Source of the DNA: Jacaranda mimosifolia
Lineage: Eukaryota; Streptophyta; Magnoliopsida; Lamiales; Bignoniaceae
Reading direction: 5' to 3'
Assembly: GCA_018894105.1 (NCBI GenBank)
Contig: CM032123.1
Span: 29,923,744 to 29,987,743 of the forward strand
DNA: 64,000 bases
Shown here: positions 23,701 through 37,120 of the stretch, piece after piece
How positions within the stretch are numbered: the first letter of the stretch is position 1
How the letters are laid out: every line of letters begins with the position of its first letter
Program-made: the position numbers and the translations under genes
Notes under the pieces: generated by a model
Database searches by the model: none
Told to the model about the DNA's origin: nothing
Seen by the model: only the letters and a program-made list of their open reading frames with translations

Positions 23701-25130
23701 ATTTTATAAATAAAAGATTATATATTAAGTAAAAATTATTTTTATAAGTTCGATCTTGCTTCTATCTTCACAACTTATAGTGATATTTTTATGCATTTTT
23801 CAAATAAATAAGATTCACTAGGTGTCATATTCTTTTTAGATAATAAATCTCTCTTAACAAAATGCACATAAATAGCAAATTTCTCTCTATTTCCTTTAAA
23901 GCATATTTTATGTTTTTTCAAAATATTTTTAAATAAATATAATCATTGATATACTTGTGTATATATACATACCAATTATTATATATCTTCATTACATATT
24001 CTAATTATGCAGTAAAAGATATACATTTATATGTTTCGAGTACTATTTTAATTCATATGTATATATATATATATTTCAACTATTATACTTCAATAATAGC
24101 AACGTATATTTAATAATATAAATATATATAGTGGATTAAATACAAATATACATGAAAAAATTATTTTTTTAAAAATAAAATAAAATATATTTATTTTTTC
24201 TTTTTTCATACATTCCCATTATATTTCTCCAAATTATTTTCAAAAAATTTAAATAAAACCAAGTATTGTTTAAATTTCTCATTGGCCAAAATTGACTACC
24301 AAATTAGCAAAAAATTTCAAACTTATCCAAGATCAAGATGAAGTATCTCGCTCATCCAAAATTAGCGTTATATAATTATTTTGCACTCAATGTCAATATC
24401 ATGTACCAAAAATTGTTACCATAACTAGCAACTTACTTAATCATCAATAACTCTGAGAGGATGAACAAAATTTGTTGGATAATGTTGATCAAAATAGGTG
24501 TGTGTTTTCTGTCAACAGGTGAACATGCAACAGTTATGGTTCTTCATCTTTTAGGTGAAATTATTTCATATTAATGCTAAAGGATTTCTGATAATCATTT
24601 TTTTTTTTTAAATACAATGATCTCTTCTTAAAAAATAAGTATATTAAATTTAAAAAATAATGAACTAAAAGATGGGATGAATCACTTTTCATAGCCCTAC
24701 CTTCCCTATTTCAACAAACTATATTATTTTCAAAATATTTTATTTTTTATTTTTTTTTATCATGAAATTAATTTTAGATTTAAAGTTTTTCTATAATTAT
24801 TAATTAAGATCTACTTAAATAACTCATCAAATGAAAATTTTCAAATCAATTTCCAAAAAAAACTTACCGAAACATAACTAATTAAATTACAAAAATCAAT
24901 TATTCACGATTCTCAAAATTAAAATACTTTTATTTACATAACTCAAATAAGAGAATTTTAACTTGATCAAGTTGGATCTAATCCAAAGAAATAATTGTAA
25001 AAAATGATTTATATTAATATCATAATTAAAATGCTATATAATTTCGAGAAGGAATAATAAATCAATATAAACTAAATATATCATACTTATTATATATATA
25101 TATATATAGTTAATTAGATATGATGAACCC
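20781..25130. other. Long AT-rich intergenic region
   Basis: Over 4 kb without a supported gene. It contains homopolymer A and T tracts, TA repeats around 24058-24075 and 25098-25112, and short open frames without recognisable domains. A probable SINE remnant is listed separately at 21540-21625. No LTR pair or terminal inverted repeat was found by eye. Confidence 0.5.
21540..21625 (-). repeat. Possible tRNA-derived SINE fragment
   Basis: The minus strand contains GAGAGGTCTCGAGTTCGAAC, close to the pol III B box (GGTTCGANNC) in a context typical of plant SINEs. No A box and no flanking duplication could be placed, so only a fragment is proposed. Confidence 0.3.
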
Positions 25131-25169
25131 AGACTAAGTGTCCAGAGAACATGCTTAAACAGGTATTTC

Positions 25170-26778
25170 TCTGCGAGTGGGCATTGTACACATATACATA
25201 TATACCCATGGAATGCGTGTACATCTCTCTCTCTCTCTCCCCCCTCTTTCTCTCTAAAAACATGTACTACTAATAGACACTATGCTCTCTGTGTTTTCGT
25301 TCTCATTTCGCACACAGCACACAGCACACAGTACCCAGCATAAAACTATGCATACATCATTCCCGTGTATCATCTATATATCTGAAGAGGAAGATGAACT
25401 CCTTGTTTGATTGAGATTTTTTAGTATTATTGTGAACAAGAAAAAGGAAAAGAAAAAAGTTGAGATCTTGTCCCTTTCTGCAAATGCTCTTCATTTTGTA
25501 GCGGGCAAAAGGTGAAAATTGAATTAAACTTGAGTTGAATATGACAATATAGCTTTCACTTGGGGGAACTTAAGTTTGGAAATTTTTTATTTGGTGTGGG
25601 AAATTGAGTTTTTCTTTCTTTTTCTTTCTGTTTTTGGGTCTTGAAATTTCGGGATAATTTCTCTATTGGATTCTTCATTCAAAAGCATTTCCCCTTGCTC
25701 TTGCTTTTTGCTGAAAAGTGCTGAATTTTCGGCTTTTGATTCAACGGCCCCGAAAAAATTCACTTTGATTAATTGCGTCGGAATTCACTTTTGCCTATTT
25801 AGAATTTAGGGTTTTGGTGCTTGTGAGGTTGGTTTGCTGACGTGGATTTTATTTGGGGGTTTCAAATCTGATCAGATTGCTGAATTACGGATTTTCTGTT
25901 GGAATCAGGCTTTGATCAGCAAATTCTTGAAGTAGTGGCATCAACTGGAAATTCCTAGCTTTTTTGGCACTTTCCAGGAAGAACTACGCTCTGCAGATTG
26001 GAAATTTATGGGAGTGGGATTTGGGACCTCAAGAATCAGCTTTCAGTGCAAGCATAGTAAGTGAGTGGATAGTTCGTTTAAATAGGGTATGGAAGAGGAC
26101 TGTTCGCACGGGTAAAATTAAGAAGGCACTGGAAACATCGGGAACATTACGTATTTCTGATGAATTAAGTAATGGGTTTTTGCTGTTCCTTGACTGAATT
26201 GGGGAATGGTTTTGGGATTAACTTTTGTCAATAAGGTGGAGGGGGTGAGTTGATGATCATCTAGTGTCATTTGCTCTGTCAACCTGCCATAAGTTCATCC
26301 ACGAGCAGGCTATTTTCCTTTCTCAAGAAACCCTTTGAATTAACATAGTGTTTCTGCAGAAGTTGTGGCAACTAGATTCCAGCAGTTTGTCTTCTGAATT
26401 TGTTGAAAGTGTTCATTCAGTTGCTATTGCTCCTAAGATTGCAGTTGATTTCGAACATGTATAGTTTTTAGTTCAATTGTGTGTGTAGCTGAGAGTGCAT
26501 TGTATTTGTGTTGAGGCTGGAGGAAATCTGTTGGATTTTGGAAATTATTTGGAGTACAACCTGAGCTAGCAGAAGTGTGGTTTGGGCATTTGGACCAGTG
26601 GAAAGAGGAGTTACATGGACAAATAGTGAAGCTGGAACTCAATGTGGGGTCATGGTGCATGGACAGAAATATAATTGGTGGACCGTTCCCATATTGGAAC
26701 ACAACTATCCTGTGGAAGTAATCCAAGAATATTATTTTCTTGACAATAGTTATTTTGTATTTTCTGGGAAAGTCTGCA
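25170..26778 (+). promoter_or_regulatory. Promoter and long 5' leader of the Lys/Glu-rich protein gene
   Basis: A CT microsatellite (about 25222-25250) and CACACAGCACACAGCACACA repeat (about 25308-25330) mark the likely transcription start region. About 1.4 kb lies between it and the start codon at 26779. This stretch has many ATG triplets and the 77-codon frame at 25964-26197, so it is probably spliced or carries upstream frames; no splice pair could be fixed with confidence. Confidence 0.4.
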
Positions 26779-29700
26779 ATGTCTCGCTGCTTTCCATTTC
26801 CTCCACCAGGATATGAACGAAAGCGTAGACCAGAAGACTTGGATGTGTTGAAAGAGGTTTGTTCATTTTTCTTCTCTGTTACATTCTCACAAGACTTGGA
26901 TTCTACATTACTTTATCCTCCAGATATGTTTCGATGTAACACATATGAATTTCTAAGGTTCTGTTTTCATTGTGCTCATCAATAAGTTGAGCATCTAAAT
27001 TTTTACTCCTCCACTGATAGTGTCCAGTATACGTTGACAGTTAAGTTTATCTTTCTTCAATTTAGTTGTACGTGGAGTGATGATGATACATACACTATCA
27101 TACAGTCATTCTGATGTTTTGGTTGAAGTGGAAGGACCACTATATTGAATTTTTTAGGATTTTTGAACGGATTCAATCAGTTTGCTGGCCTGATCTTCTT
27201 TCTTTGAGTGGAAGGACCACTATGACTGCGGATATTCTTGGCTGTTTTCTGCTGATCATGCTTGAGAATCATTTAGTTAGAATAACCTAAAACAACAGCT
27301 GTGATGAAGTTGAGTCCATTCTGTGCTATTATTTGATTTTTCTTTTGCTGTAATGTTGTGGTGCGTGATTAGTTTGCTTATCATGTTTAATTCCATTCTG
27401 TTTGTTTCTCTTTAGTGCTCTCTTTGTTCATTGAATGATGCAAAATGATGATATCAGCAAACTTTGTTCATTTATGTTTGATACAAAAAAGGGAAAGGGC
27501 ACACACTTGCTTAGTGATGAATGCCTCAGAGATGTATGTTAAATTTACTCTCCCCTGCTATTGTAGTGTTAAGTTTGATGTTATGTCTGACTGTTGTGCT
27601 GGCTTGAATGCTTTGCTGATATCTAACTCTTATGGAGAGATGAGCTATAGTGCTTGTCAAACAGGTCATTCATTTATATGTTGTGTCTGAAAGGGATAAA
27701 GCATTGCTGGATTTGAGAGTAGGATTCTGAATCATATGTTTTTCCTATTTGAAAGGGACAAACAAAAATGAGTTTCAGAGTATTGTTCTGCATGCTGTGC
27801 AAGACAGATAACTATTCACCTGAATCTAAATGCATTTCATGGTGTTGGTGTCATGACTTGGACAATGATGGTTGGAATTGTGAAATTGTTTAATAATCTA
27901 GAGCAGATCATTTAATTTAACTGTATTCAAAGGCTTGTAGTTGCAATTAAGATCTATGTTTGAAACAAGAAATTTGAGTAAATAAATATCAAAAAAGAAA
28001 AAAAAAATACAGGGGCTTACATTGCTCATCAATGTGCATCTGTTGAGGGCCAAGAAATTAGCTAATATATGAAATTTATGAACCTCAAGAAATTCTAAAC
28101 CCTGTGTGGTAAGATCTTCCAATCGAAAAACCTATTAATTGACTGTTGATTCTATACCATTTAATATATTACAATCAGGAGGTCGCAATTCTGTAGCTTT
28201 TATTTTACAAGCAGGAGGTCCCAAAAGTACCTTTGGCCAATAATTTGATGCTTATAAGTGTACATGAACAATCTGAAACATAACTGAACCTAGAACCTCA
28301 TGAAAGAATGGAAGAATGATGCTATAAAAATAAATATTAAGATGGTAGACTCAAACTATTATTCTAGACCTGTTCTGGAACTAAATTAATTTCTGATATT
28401 TTCAAACCCAAATTACTCTGTGTTAAATGAATAAATAAAAATCTTTGATAACTGAATTGAGAACCTTACATAGTCTGGAGACTCCTAAAAGGGCAGATGG
28501 GTGCTTTGATCACTACATGGTAATAGAGAAAATGAGTAGGTTTGAGAAGCTTGTGAATTGGGTTTCAAATTTGGGTATAAAACAGAAGATATATGATGAC
28601 CATCATGTTGTTGATCAGAAGTTTTGATTCTCTTGAAGGATTAATATTGCCCTCATTTATAACTTCTATTTGCTTTTAGCCATTAGAGGGGCGTTACAAC
28701 CATATCTGGCCTTTCAGCTCCTTGTATGGATCACGTGACATGAAGTTTTACTCATAGAAAAACAATTCGTTCAAAATGAAAATGTGTTTGGTTGCATACT
28801 TTGATGTGTATCCTTTTCTAATTAATATAGTTATAAGTAATATTACCCCCATCGTCATCACTTGATTAATTTTTGCACACTTAGGTTTAGTAATATGGAA
28901 ACTAATGGTCTTTAATTGGGATGGTTCTTATGTTGACAATTTTATAAAGGCTATATTTGATGGAGATCTTCTTGATTTACAAGTGAAGTTTGCCTTTTAA
29001 TTGATAGGAAATAGTTGAAGCATTCAGAGGTTTCACAATCAGAATGCATGATGAGCAAGTTGTGTTAACTGTCACTATTTCTTGAATTTTATGAGGAAAT
29101 CCTTTAGACATAATCTTGCTTTTCGGTTTTATGAATAAATTGAAAATTCCCCATTTCTTGCTTAACATTTTCTCAATTGGTCTAGTGTTATGGATCTTTG
29201 AGTTTGTGGTACCCTAGGGCTCAGATTCGGAAGGTTTGTGCTCTTCCACACTGAAAGCTGAAAAGGCATAGTTCAAAAAAAGCTTTCTGACTTGAGAAAA
29301 AGGCAATTACATTTTGATTGGGATGTCTGTAATACGCAAGTATGCAATTGATTGATTGTAATATTTGAAGCACCCAAATGCGTAAACAGTTTAATGATCT
29401 AAATGAAAAAGTAAATGCTCTACCCCATGAAAAAGCAACTTCTATCATCTGTCCATTTTGAAAGGTGGACTTGTAATGGGACACATTTGGAAATATGACT
29501 CCTTACCATGTGAGCTATTAGACATGAAACTTGATTAGGAATGTATATGGCTACTTAACATTGTGAAAAACATATTTGTTTTTCATTTTACCTATTTTGA
29601 AACTATGCTGAAGTTTGGAGCAAGCAATAGCTGAAGTATGAGAAAATATGCAACTGGATTCACTATATTTTTAGAGTTTGTGCATGCTTTGATGCAGCTT

Positions 29701-32700
29701 TCTAATTATTTGCATGCTTCCTTGGGAAGTGTCTATTTCTTAACCTAGCTTATTTTATTGAATAGCTTTTGTGTGAACGTGAATTTTTTATCAAGCTTCC
29801 ACCTTTGAAGGTAGTGGGAGGATGGACTAGTGCATGTCTACTCTCCGTATTCATATGGGTGATTAACTAATTCTCAAGGAACCAAGTGCAAACTACTCTT
29901 TTTTCATCAATAAGTACAAACCCCTTAAAACTTGTTCACTTGGAAGCAAATTTTCGGTAATATGGTCTTTGTTTGTATTGTTCAAATGAAATTGGTGTAT
30001 TGCTCTAATAAGATTTTTTTTTTTTTGTGATAATCCATGATAAATCAGATCTTTTCATTCTCCTTCCTGATCTTGTCTTATGAGGTAAGAAAAGATACGA
30101 GGGGGAAAAGTTGAACAAAAAAACATGTAATGTAATTGTCAGTTTTATCACATTTGAGAGATTTTGAGTAGAAAATTAAGTGTGCATGATGAGAACACTT
30201 AAAACAATTTTGATTATGCAATTTTCTTTGAGAAAGATTTGAAAATAACTCTTGTGCATTCTTGTTTGCTGTGGTCCTTAATAATTTACTTCATAATACT
30301 ATTGTGTTAATTTTAAGAAGCCTGCCCTTAACATGGCATGTGTTCAACAATGATTATTTCATTGCATGCATGCTGAAGAAGTTAGTTTATTGTCAAGAAA
30401 TAACTGTTGAAAAATCTTTCATCTATCCCCTTGAATCGCTCTCCTGCAAACCACAAATCAAAAGAAATAACTGGAAAGATGGAAGTGCCAACCAAAACCA
30501 ATCAGCCTAAACCAAAATGAACTTTACAAGGACATTTGACAAACAGAAGAAGCACTGGTGAAGACTAAGAAGAATGTTGTAAGGAAAAAGATAAACATTG
30601 AAATGGGTACCATTAAAATTGTAAATGATAAAGTTTTCAGAAGAAAAGTTCCTACAAGCTCTTATGTCATGCACAACCGTTAGTCTTGGATGTATACTTG
30701 GCAAGTTTTTGTCATGTTCTCTTGTATATGGGGGGACTGATATGTGGTTTGTTATTCCATCTTACAACATGGATCAGGTTACTTGTTATTAAACATTATA
30801 GTGGAAATTAAATGAACTAACAATCTAACATCACTAACATGATACATGGACTAGACAAAAACATATTTTTGGATTGACTCATAAAAGGATCCTTGATTAA
30901 TTATGTAAAATCTATGCAAGTTTTAGCTAATCATGGTTTGTGAGTTACACAGCGCAGGTGTTGGATGCATATGCACGCCTGTGCAGTTGCTCTAGCATCT
31001 TGTAGTTAGATTCCATTTATCTGTTGACGGATACACAGATAATAAGTCTGCTGCTAGGAGGGACGAGAACTGCATGGAAACATAATATACAAATATTGTT
31101 TGGGAGTGCGAGTGTTCATTTGATGGACGGTTATGTATTTAGATGCATTTTTGGCACTGTGGTAGTCTAATCACTCGTAGTTGTCATTATTAAGAGATTT
31201 TCCTTTGCTTTGACCGGAAAATTATAACATCCGATTGAGTGAGGGAAACTCAATATTATGACCAATGCACGTGAAAAGAAACATTAACCTCTAAAGTAAG
31301 CGAGAATTTAAATCCCTTCTTAATTTGATTGAATCACCATTTTATGATCTTAACTTAGATGAGTAGATTACTTTCCTGTTTAATAATGGCTGGATATGAG
31401 TTGGAGTATTCAATTACCTCGGCAAAGCCATGTGTTCTGATCCTTTCCAATTCTTTTATTTCAAAATTTTAAAATACATAAGAGGTCTTGATCTTGCTTT
31501 AATTATATGTCTGCATTGGAATTATTTTATATGTCGTCTTCTTTAAGTATTAGGAGTCGTTTTTCCTTGTATGTAGTTCATGCGGGACAAAAAGCAATAT
31601 GAATTGTGATCTTATGTAATTTCTGCCTGGATGTACTCTACGCTCTAAAAAGAGTTAGTTGTACTGAAAGAACCATTAGCTTTGTAGAAAATTTTCATTT
31701 GTCTGACTAAGAGGTGAATTTTCTAATTCTATGTCCCTGCCTCTACTTCTTTAATTTGGTTTAAACTTGCAATTAGTATAGACATGCTGGGGTACCTATA
31801 TTTTGGTTGTTGAATAACTTAAGGATTTGGAAGGGAAAAAAAAGGCACAAGTCTCTCTTTTGTGGTGATTGTTCATTTTCTTTATGCTATGGTCATTAGT
31901 GTTCTTTTTTCTTTTTCTTTTTCTCCTTTTACTTCCTAATACATGTGTGTTTGTTGTACTTATTTCTATTTTTATATGCATCTCAGTTTAGAACTCCGTG
32001 TTGAATCTCTAGTCCACCTTCTGTAAGTTTCTTGGTTTGTGGTATTTGTATTTGGATTCTAAGTGTATGAGAAGTTGGTGATCTTCCCTGGGGGCCATAA
32101 GTTTGAAACACGTGTAATTTAGTAACTACAATGCCACAAATCGTAATTATTTGGACTACGAATTTTGTGTGCATCTTCTCATGAAAGATTATTTTTAACA
32201 TAACTATTCATATAATGAATTTCAATTCTCGGTCCAGCTGGAATATGCTTATGATTCTTGTATTTTCAGGCGAAACACAAAGAGAAAAAGCAGAAAAAGG
32301 ATAAGGTAAGGAGGAAAGATAGAGAAAAAAAAGAGAAAGATGGCAGTGGTGAAAAACACAGAGACAAGAAAGACCGAAAAGGGAAGCACAAGGACAAGAA
32401 AGAAAAACACAGGGACAAGAAGGATAAGGAGGATCGGGGCAAAGACAAGGAGAAAAGTAGCATCTCAGAGGAGTCAACAGTCGCTGGGAAGCTTCAGGAA
32501 CAAAGTGGAGAGAAGCTCAATCCTAAAGGGCACAGTAAGGACAGAAGCAGTGTTGTGGACGACGGAAAATGTTCTACCCTCTTTCGAGGTCAGAATGGAG
32601 GCAAGCCTTTTCAAAGCATCTTACCCTCCCAAGCAACAAAGGAAGAAAAATTTGTGCAGGAACCTGACAGGCTGATCAGAGATGATGAAAATGGTAGAGG

Positions 32701-34098
32701 GAGCCAGTTTCCTGAGAGAATTGCAAGTTTGGACAAAAGGAATCAAGAGGCAGCATCAAGAACGGCAGTCCGGAACCCTTCAGGAGTACTGGCAGAAGAA
32801 AAGGGCAATAATGGGGATAAGAGAGTTGATATTAGGAAAATGGACACACAAGTAATCGGGAATGAGTTTTCTGGAAAGGCAGTGGTCCAAAACCTTACCA
32901 GAGTGGCCAAAAGTAAAGTCGAAGGGATTCCCAGATCAGGGGAAGAACAACAAGACTGCAGGTTGGAAGATAAAGAGAAACATAAGGAAACAGTTGATGA
33001 TAAGCGGGGAGACAACCATAAAGATAGAGATAAAAAAAGCCATGGAAAGGATAAAGACAAGGAGAAGGAGAAGAAAAAGGAGGAGAAGGCAAAGGTAAAA
33101 GTCGAAAATAAGAAAAGCGAGCATGAGAAATCCAAAAATGTTGAAAGGAATGATCTTGTCGGTGCTAGTAGTAGTCAAAGCACAAATTTGTTTAATGATA
33201 TCGACAATACTGCTTTTAATGAAGGAAATATCAGGAAACGGAAAGATATGGATACTAATGGTTTTCTCCATGGTGAGTTCTCTCTTTCAATTTTTCTTAA
33301 GCGGCAAATACCTCATCAAAATAATGTACATGTTAGCTCCTATTATTAGGAATATAATTATATAAAATCTTTTCTTTGTGCTCTTTCTGATGTAATTTCT
33401 CTTTTGAATGCTTTCACCCAGTCTTTTGAAACACCATTAACTAACTTTCTTTTGAAGTATGATGAATGTTTTTGTACATGTATGTTCAACTAAAATTAAC
33501 CTGTGACAGGCTGATTAGTGTTGCCTATTTTACAGAGAGTGAAATCAGGCCTAATAAAATTCAAAGGCTTGCTCCCCATCAGTCGACAGAGAATGGAAGG
33601 AAACTTGATGCTTCCCGCATTCCCAGCAAATCCTCTTTTGACAAGCTTGCTGTTCCAACCAATGTTCAGTTGGATCACAGGGCCCGGTTGATAAATGGTA
33701 TTATCGATGCACCGAAACCATCTCCATCTAAACCTAATCCTTCTGCAGCAACTATGGTCAGTGATAAAATAGCTGTGGCTCCAAAGATTCCCCATCATGA
33801 TTCCAATAATGCAAATGAGGCACTAAGAGTGATGCCTAAGATGGAGGATCATATTTTTGAGGCACCAAGGAGGCCTCCACATCCAGATTCCAAGTATCTT
33901 AGTCAGGTACTAACAGTACCCAAGGTGGGTGACTGGTCTGAAAACGATGATCAGGAGTGGTTGTTTAGCAAGAAAGATCCTCCAAATAAGCCCAAGTTAG
34001 AATTAGCCAGGGCCAAGGAGAAGCTGTGTGTATGGTCTGAAGCTGTACATATTGAATCAGCCGATGTCTGTGCTCTGCCTTATGTAATTCCCTACTGA
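26779..34098 (+). CDS. Lys/Glu/Asp-rich nuclear protein of the plant 'myb-like protein X' family
   Basis: Three exons, 26779-26856, 32270-33272 and 33536-34098, give 547 residues with frame kept at both junctions. The N-terminus MSRCFPFPPPGYERK and the C-terminus EAVHIESADVCALPYVIPY are conserved in this plant family. Residues about 27-90 and 260-320 are highly charged (KHKEKKQKK, DKKDRKGKHKDKKEKHRDKK), low-complexity and probably disordered; the C-terminal 180 residues are more ordered, with PKVGDWSENDDQEWLF. Basic clusters suggest nuclear location. There is no Myb domain despite the name used in databases, and the biochemical role is unknown. The 5413-base first intron after only 26 codons is unusual. 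The start is chosen because the conserved MSRCFPFPPPG begins there and a good donor follows. Confidence 0.88.
26857..32269 (+). other. First intron (5.4 kb) of the Lys/Glu-rich protein gene
   Basis: Bounded by GAG/GTTTGTTC and TTTTCAG/GCG. It has no recognisable transposon domains or LTRs. Short open frames on both strands are AT-rich and unlike known proteins. It is T-rich on the sense strand (for example about 30009-30026), as usual for plant introns. Confidence 0.7.
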
Positions 34099-34132
34099 TT
34101 CTCATTCATTAACAACTGCTCCCGACACGGTG

Positions 34133-34200
34133 AACTTCTCAAGAGAAAGTTGGCCAGGTTGACTTCCCACAGCGTCAGGCTCTTGAGACGACCAACCTGG
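34133..34200 (+). other. Paired hairpins at the start of the 3' untranslated region
   Basis: AACTTCTC at 34133 faces GAGAAAGTT at 34143 across two bases. Right after it, CCAGGTTG (34154-34161) pairs with CAACCTGG (34193-34200), and inside that a GTC...CTC/GAG...GAC stem extends the pairing. The pair begins 35 bases after the stop codon. It looks like a compact RNA fold, but a function is not known. Confidence 0.4.
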
Positions 34201-35667
34201 TATGGCTTATTTGCCGTCTTTTACGCACCCATAACTGCCTTTATGATTGTGCATAATCCTTGCCTTTGATCCAAAGTGTTTTAAATTGACTGGTATGAGG
34301 CAGTGACAGTGACTGGTGTGCGGGGTTGGGGTGATTTTAACTCAGGTCAGTTAGATGGAACGGAGGGATTGTTGGCTGGTACAGGATGGGTGCATGAGCC
34401 TCTGCAATATATTTTTATAGCATAGAGCCGATATGCGTGCTGTCCATTCTAATTGAGTGTAAGCGTAGCTCTATCCAAGTTTCACTTCACCACAATTTTG
34501 ATTTGTAACATAGAACACTTATTTACATGAGATGTAAGATAGAGGGGATAAAGGAAAAGGGGTAGTTCCATTCATTTCATTAACTTAGAGATGTAACCGT
34601 TGTTTATAGTTCCATTCGGCTTTATAATGATTTGCTTGCTCATCCTTGTCCTGTTCTTTTGTTCACATATAGAAATATTTTGCTGTTAGCTCAACCAGGT
34701 TGGATGCAACCGTGTGTTGTAAATGTGAAGATTGAACTTGCATATTATTACCAAAGGGTACGAGAAATTATTTTATCAAGTCTATCTAAATCCTAAGCTA
34801 ATCTCTTAGGATTGGTACTCAAGAGTTTGAATCCAAATCAGCTTCTGATGTGCGTGTGAGTGTATAAATAAATAAATTATAAGATTAGGATAAAAAAACA
34901 AACACCAAATTTACAATAAAATAAGAAAAAAGGAAGAAACCTCAGAGCAAAATTCCCTATGAAGTTGGTAATTCACCAAGACTACTGATGGCAAAATGCA
35001 AAGCCTCAAAACTTTTTTTTTTGCTCCAAGTTTGAATTAATTGAAACAGAATAAATTAATTAATTGTTGTAATAATACAATAATTGGATTATTCCTCTTA
35101 GCAAGAATGGATTTGCCTAATTAATGTTGGACCCTTCTTAAATTATAAGGTAATGTTAATTTTCACAAAAGACATTGGAAGTGATGGACACTCAAATTAT
35201 TTATACTTTTATTTATAAAAATATTAATAAGGAATAACTAATAATACGATTACTGTAATATGATGTATGTATAGATAGATTAAACTCTCTTCTTTTGAGT
35301 TTCTTATGTTCGTTAGAAGTTTAATAGTCAATAGAACAATTGGTTACAAGAAATGTTTATGTTCAGTTCCAATTAATGAAACTACCATTTTTAATTGGCC
35401 CAATGAAATGAAGATTTTTAGTGAAGTTTTTATTTGTAAACTAATTAAATGTATAGGCATTCCATACACTTAGTTAAATTCTATCCACAAATCATGTCTA
35501 ATGAATATTATAATCTAATTAAATTTGTACGTACAGAAAATGAGAAAAGAAAATTATCACTCATATTTGTATTTTATGCATAGTGTTATATTATAGATAT
35601 AGAATAAAATATAAATTGATAGATAGATAATCTTATAAGTTCAAATTATTCTTCAGAATAATTTCGA
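34201..35667. other. 3' untranslated region and AT-rich intergenic DNA
   Basis: The 3' part of the Lys/Glu-rich gene probably ends near 34650. Beyond that there is AT-rich DNA with no gene. A SINE-like stretch is listed separately at 34785-34880. Confidence 0.4.
34785..34880 (+). repeat. Possible SINE remnant
   Basis: CTCAAGAGTTTGAATCC resembles a B box and is followed by a GT-rich stretch and TATAAATAAATAAATTATAA, a common plant SINE-type tail. The left part (AAGCTAATCTCTTAGGATTG) is compatible with an A box but weak. No duplication was placed. Confidence 0.35.
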
Positions 35668-35675
35668 AGTATAAC

Positions 35676-36454
35676 TAGGGGTGTAAACGGATGTTAAATG
35701 GATCGAATACACTGTTTTCATATTCATATCCGTTTAACTTTTCATATATTCAGATACAGATACGGATTTGACGGATATTTAAAAATTATATCCGAATTTG
35801 TGTCCGTTGGATATCGGTCGAATTCGGATATATCCGTATTTGATTATAGTTATTCAGATGCATTTATATTTAATTAAACTTATCCGTATTTGAATTATTT
35901 TTTTGTTATTCATATTCAATGATAATTATTTAAATATCTATTTACGAATATCTAAATACATGAATCTATGAAACTATAACAAATACATATTTTATTTTAA
36001 TTAATAAAAAAAACGATACAATTTTATTAAAAAGAAAGCAATCAAACAAATAACATAATTTCTAATTAATAATTGACTTTATAATTGATTATTAGTACTA
36101 ATTAATAATAATAATAATAATAATAATAACAACAACATTTAAGTATATAAATTGTAAAGTCAACCAATAATAATTATGTTGATTAGCTTTTATTCTTCAA
36201 TTATAATTTATATATATATGGATTATGAGATTTTTATTGAAAAATATAAATAATATATTATTTAATAAATATATATTTAAAGCAGATATTAAACGAATTG
36301 GATACGTATTTATCATATTCGTATCTATTTATAATCGAAAATCTATTAATCGAATACGGATAATATCCGCTTTAAGCATATGCGAATAAATTTTGTATAA
36401 ACGAATACGAATGCGAACGATAAACAGATTTTTCAATATTCATTTACAGTTCTA
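35676..36454. mobile_element. Non-autonomous hAT element with 8-bp duplication
   Basis: Ends are TAGGGGTGTAAACGGAT and, from the other strand, TAGAACTGTAAATGAAT. AGTATAAC flanks both sides exactly (35668-35675 and 36455-36462), the 8-bp duplication of hAT elements. TAGGGGTGTAAACGG is a common plant hAT terminus. Inside are many inverted copies of ATCCG/CGGAT and TATTCG/CGAATA near both ends, likely transposase-binding sites, and a TAA microsatellite at about 36105-36130. No transposase is encoded. Confidence 0.85.
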
Positions 36455-36462
36455 AGTATAAC

Positions 36463-37120
36463 AAAGCAAGTTTTTCCTTCAATTTTATTTTAATCGCATT
36501 CACCACATTTTCTAACAAAATAAACAGCCCATGTCTGCACCCTAAATCACACAATTCTCCACTTGTTGTCGTTTTTGTTGGGTCCGGCCCATGGGGGTAA
36601 GAGCACTAGGCCATCAGGACTTAGGAGTGTGCTGCAATTTTTATTGATAACTTACACTTGATACGTGCACTAAACTTTTTATAATATAAAAAAGAAATAA
36701 AATATTTAATTATTTTTTTATATCCTATCATGATTTTTTAAAATTATTTTCAATGTATTTGTTTAAATTTTAAGAATAAATAAATTAAAATGAAATAAAA
36801 TAATAGAAGAAAAAGAAAAAAATAAATTATCATAGAAAAAAATTAGAGAAAGGGATGAATCCATGGACTATAATCCATATTACCACCTCTACTTATTCAG
36901 AATGTTATGAAGGTAACAAAAACCAGGTTTTGAACACCAACAATTGGATCGCAAGCAATCAGCACTTTTAGATGGAAGATAAGTTTAAGACAATGTCGTT
37001 TCATATAAGAAGGACGACACCATCCCAACCAAAGCAAAGGACGACATCAAGGGAAGGGAAGTGAAGTGAAATCGTAGCCGTTCAAGCAACAAGATACAAC
37101 GAATCTCAGCTCACAACTTT
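36463..37120. other. Intergenic DNA, nothing recognised
   Basis: No open frame with family features and no clear repeat ends. AT content falls slightly in 36890-37100. Confidence 0.4.

Noticed and set aside
25964..26197. 77-codon frame upstream of the Lys/Glu-rich gene
   Set aside because: No family match; better explained as leader sequence. An upstream frame with a regulatory role cannot be excluded but has no support.
26857..32269. Several 60-90 codon frames in the large first intron
   Set aside because: AT-rich, isolated, without domains, and inside an intron with good splice borders.
32266..33135. Minus-strand Phe/Ser/Leu-rich frames
   Set aside because: Antisense of Lys/Glu-rich codons (AAG, GAG) always reads CTT/CTC; they are composition artefacts that imitate membrane proteins.
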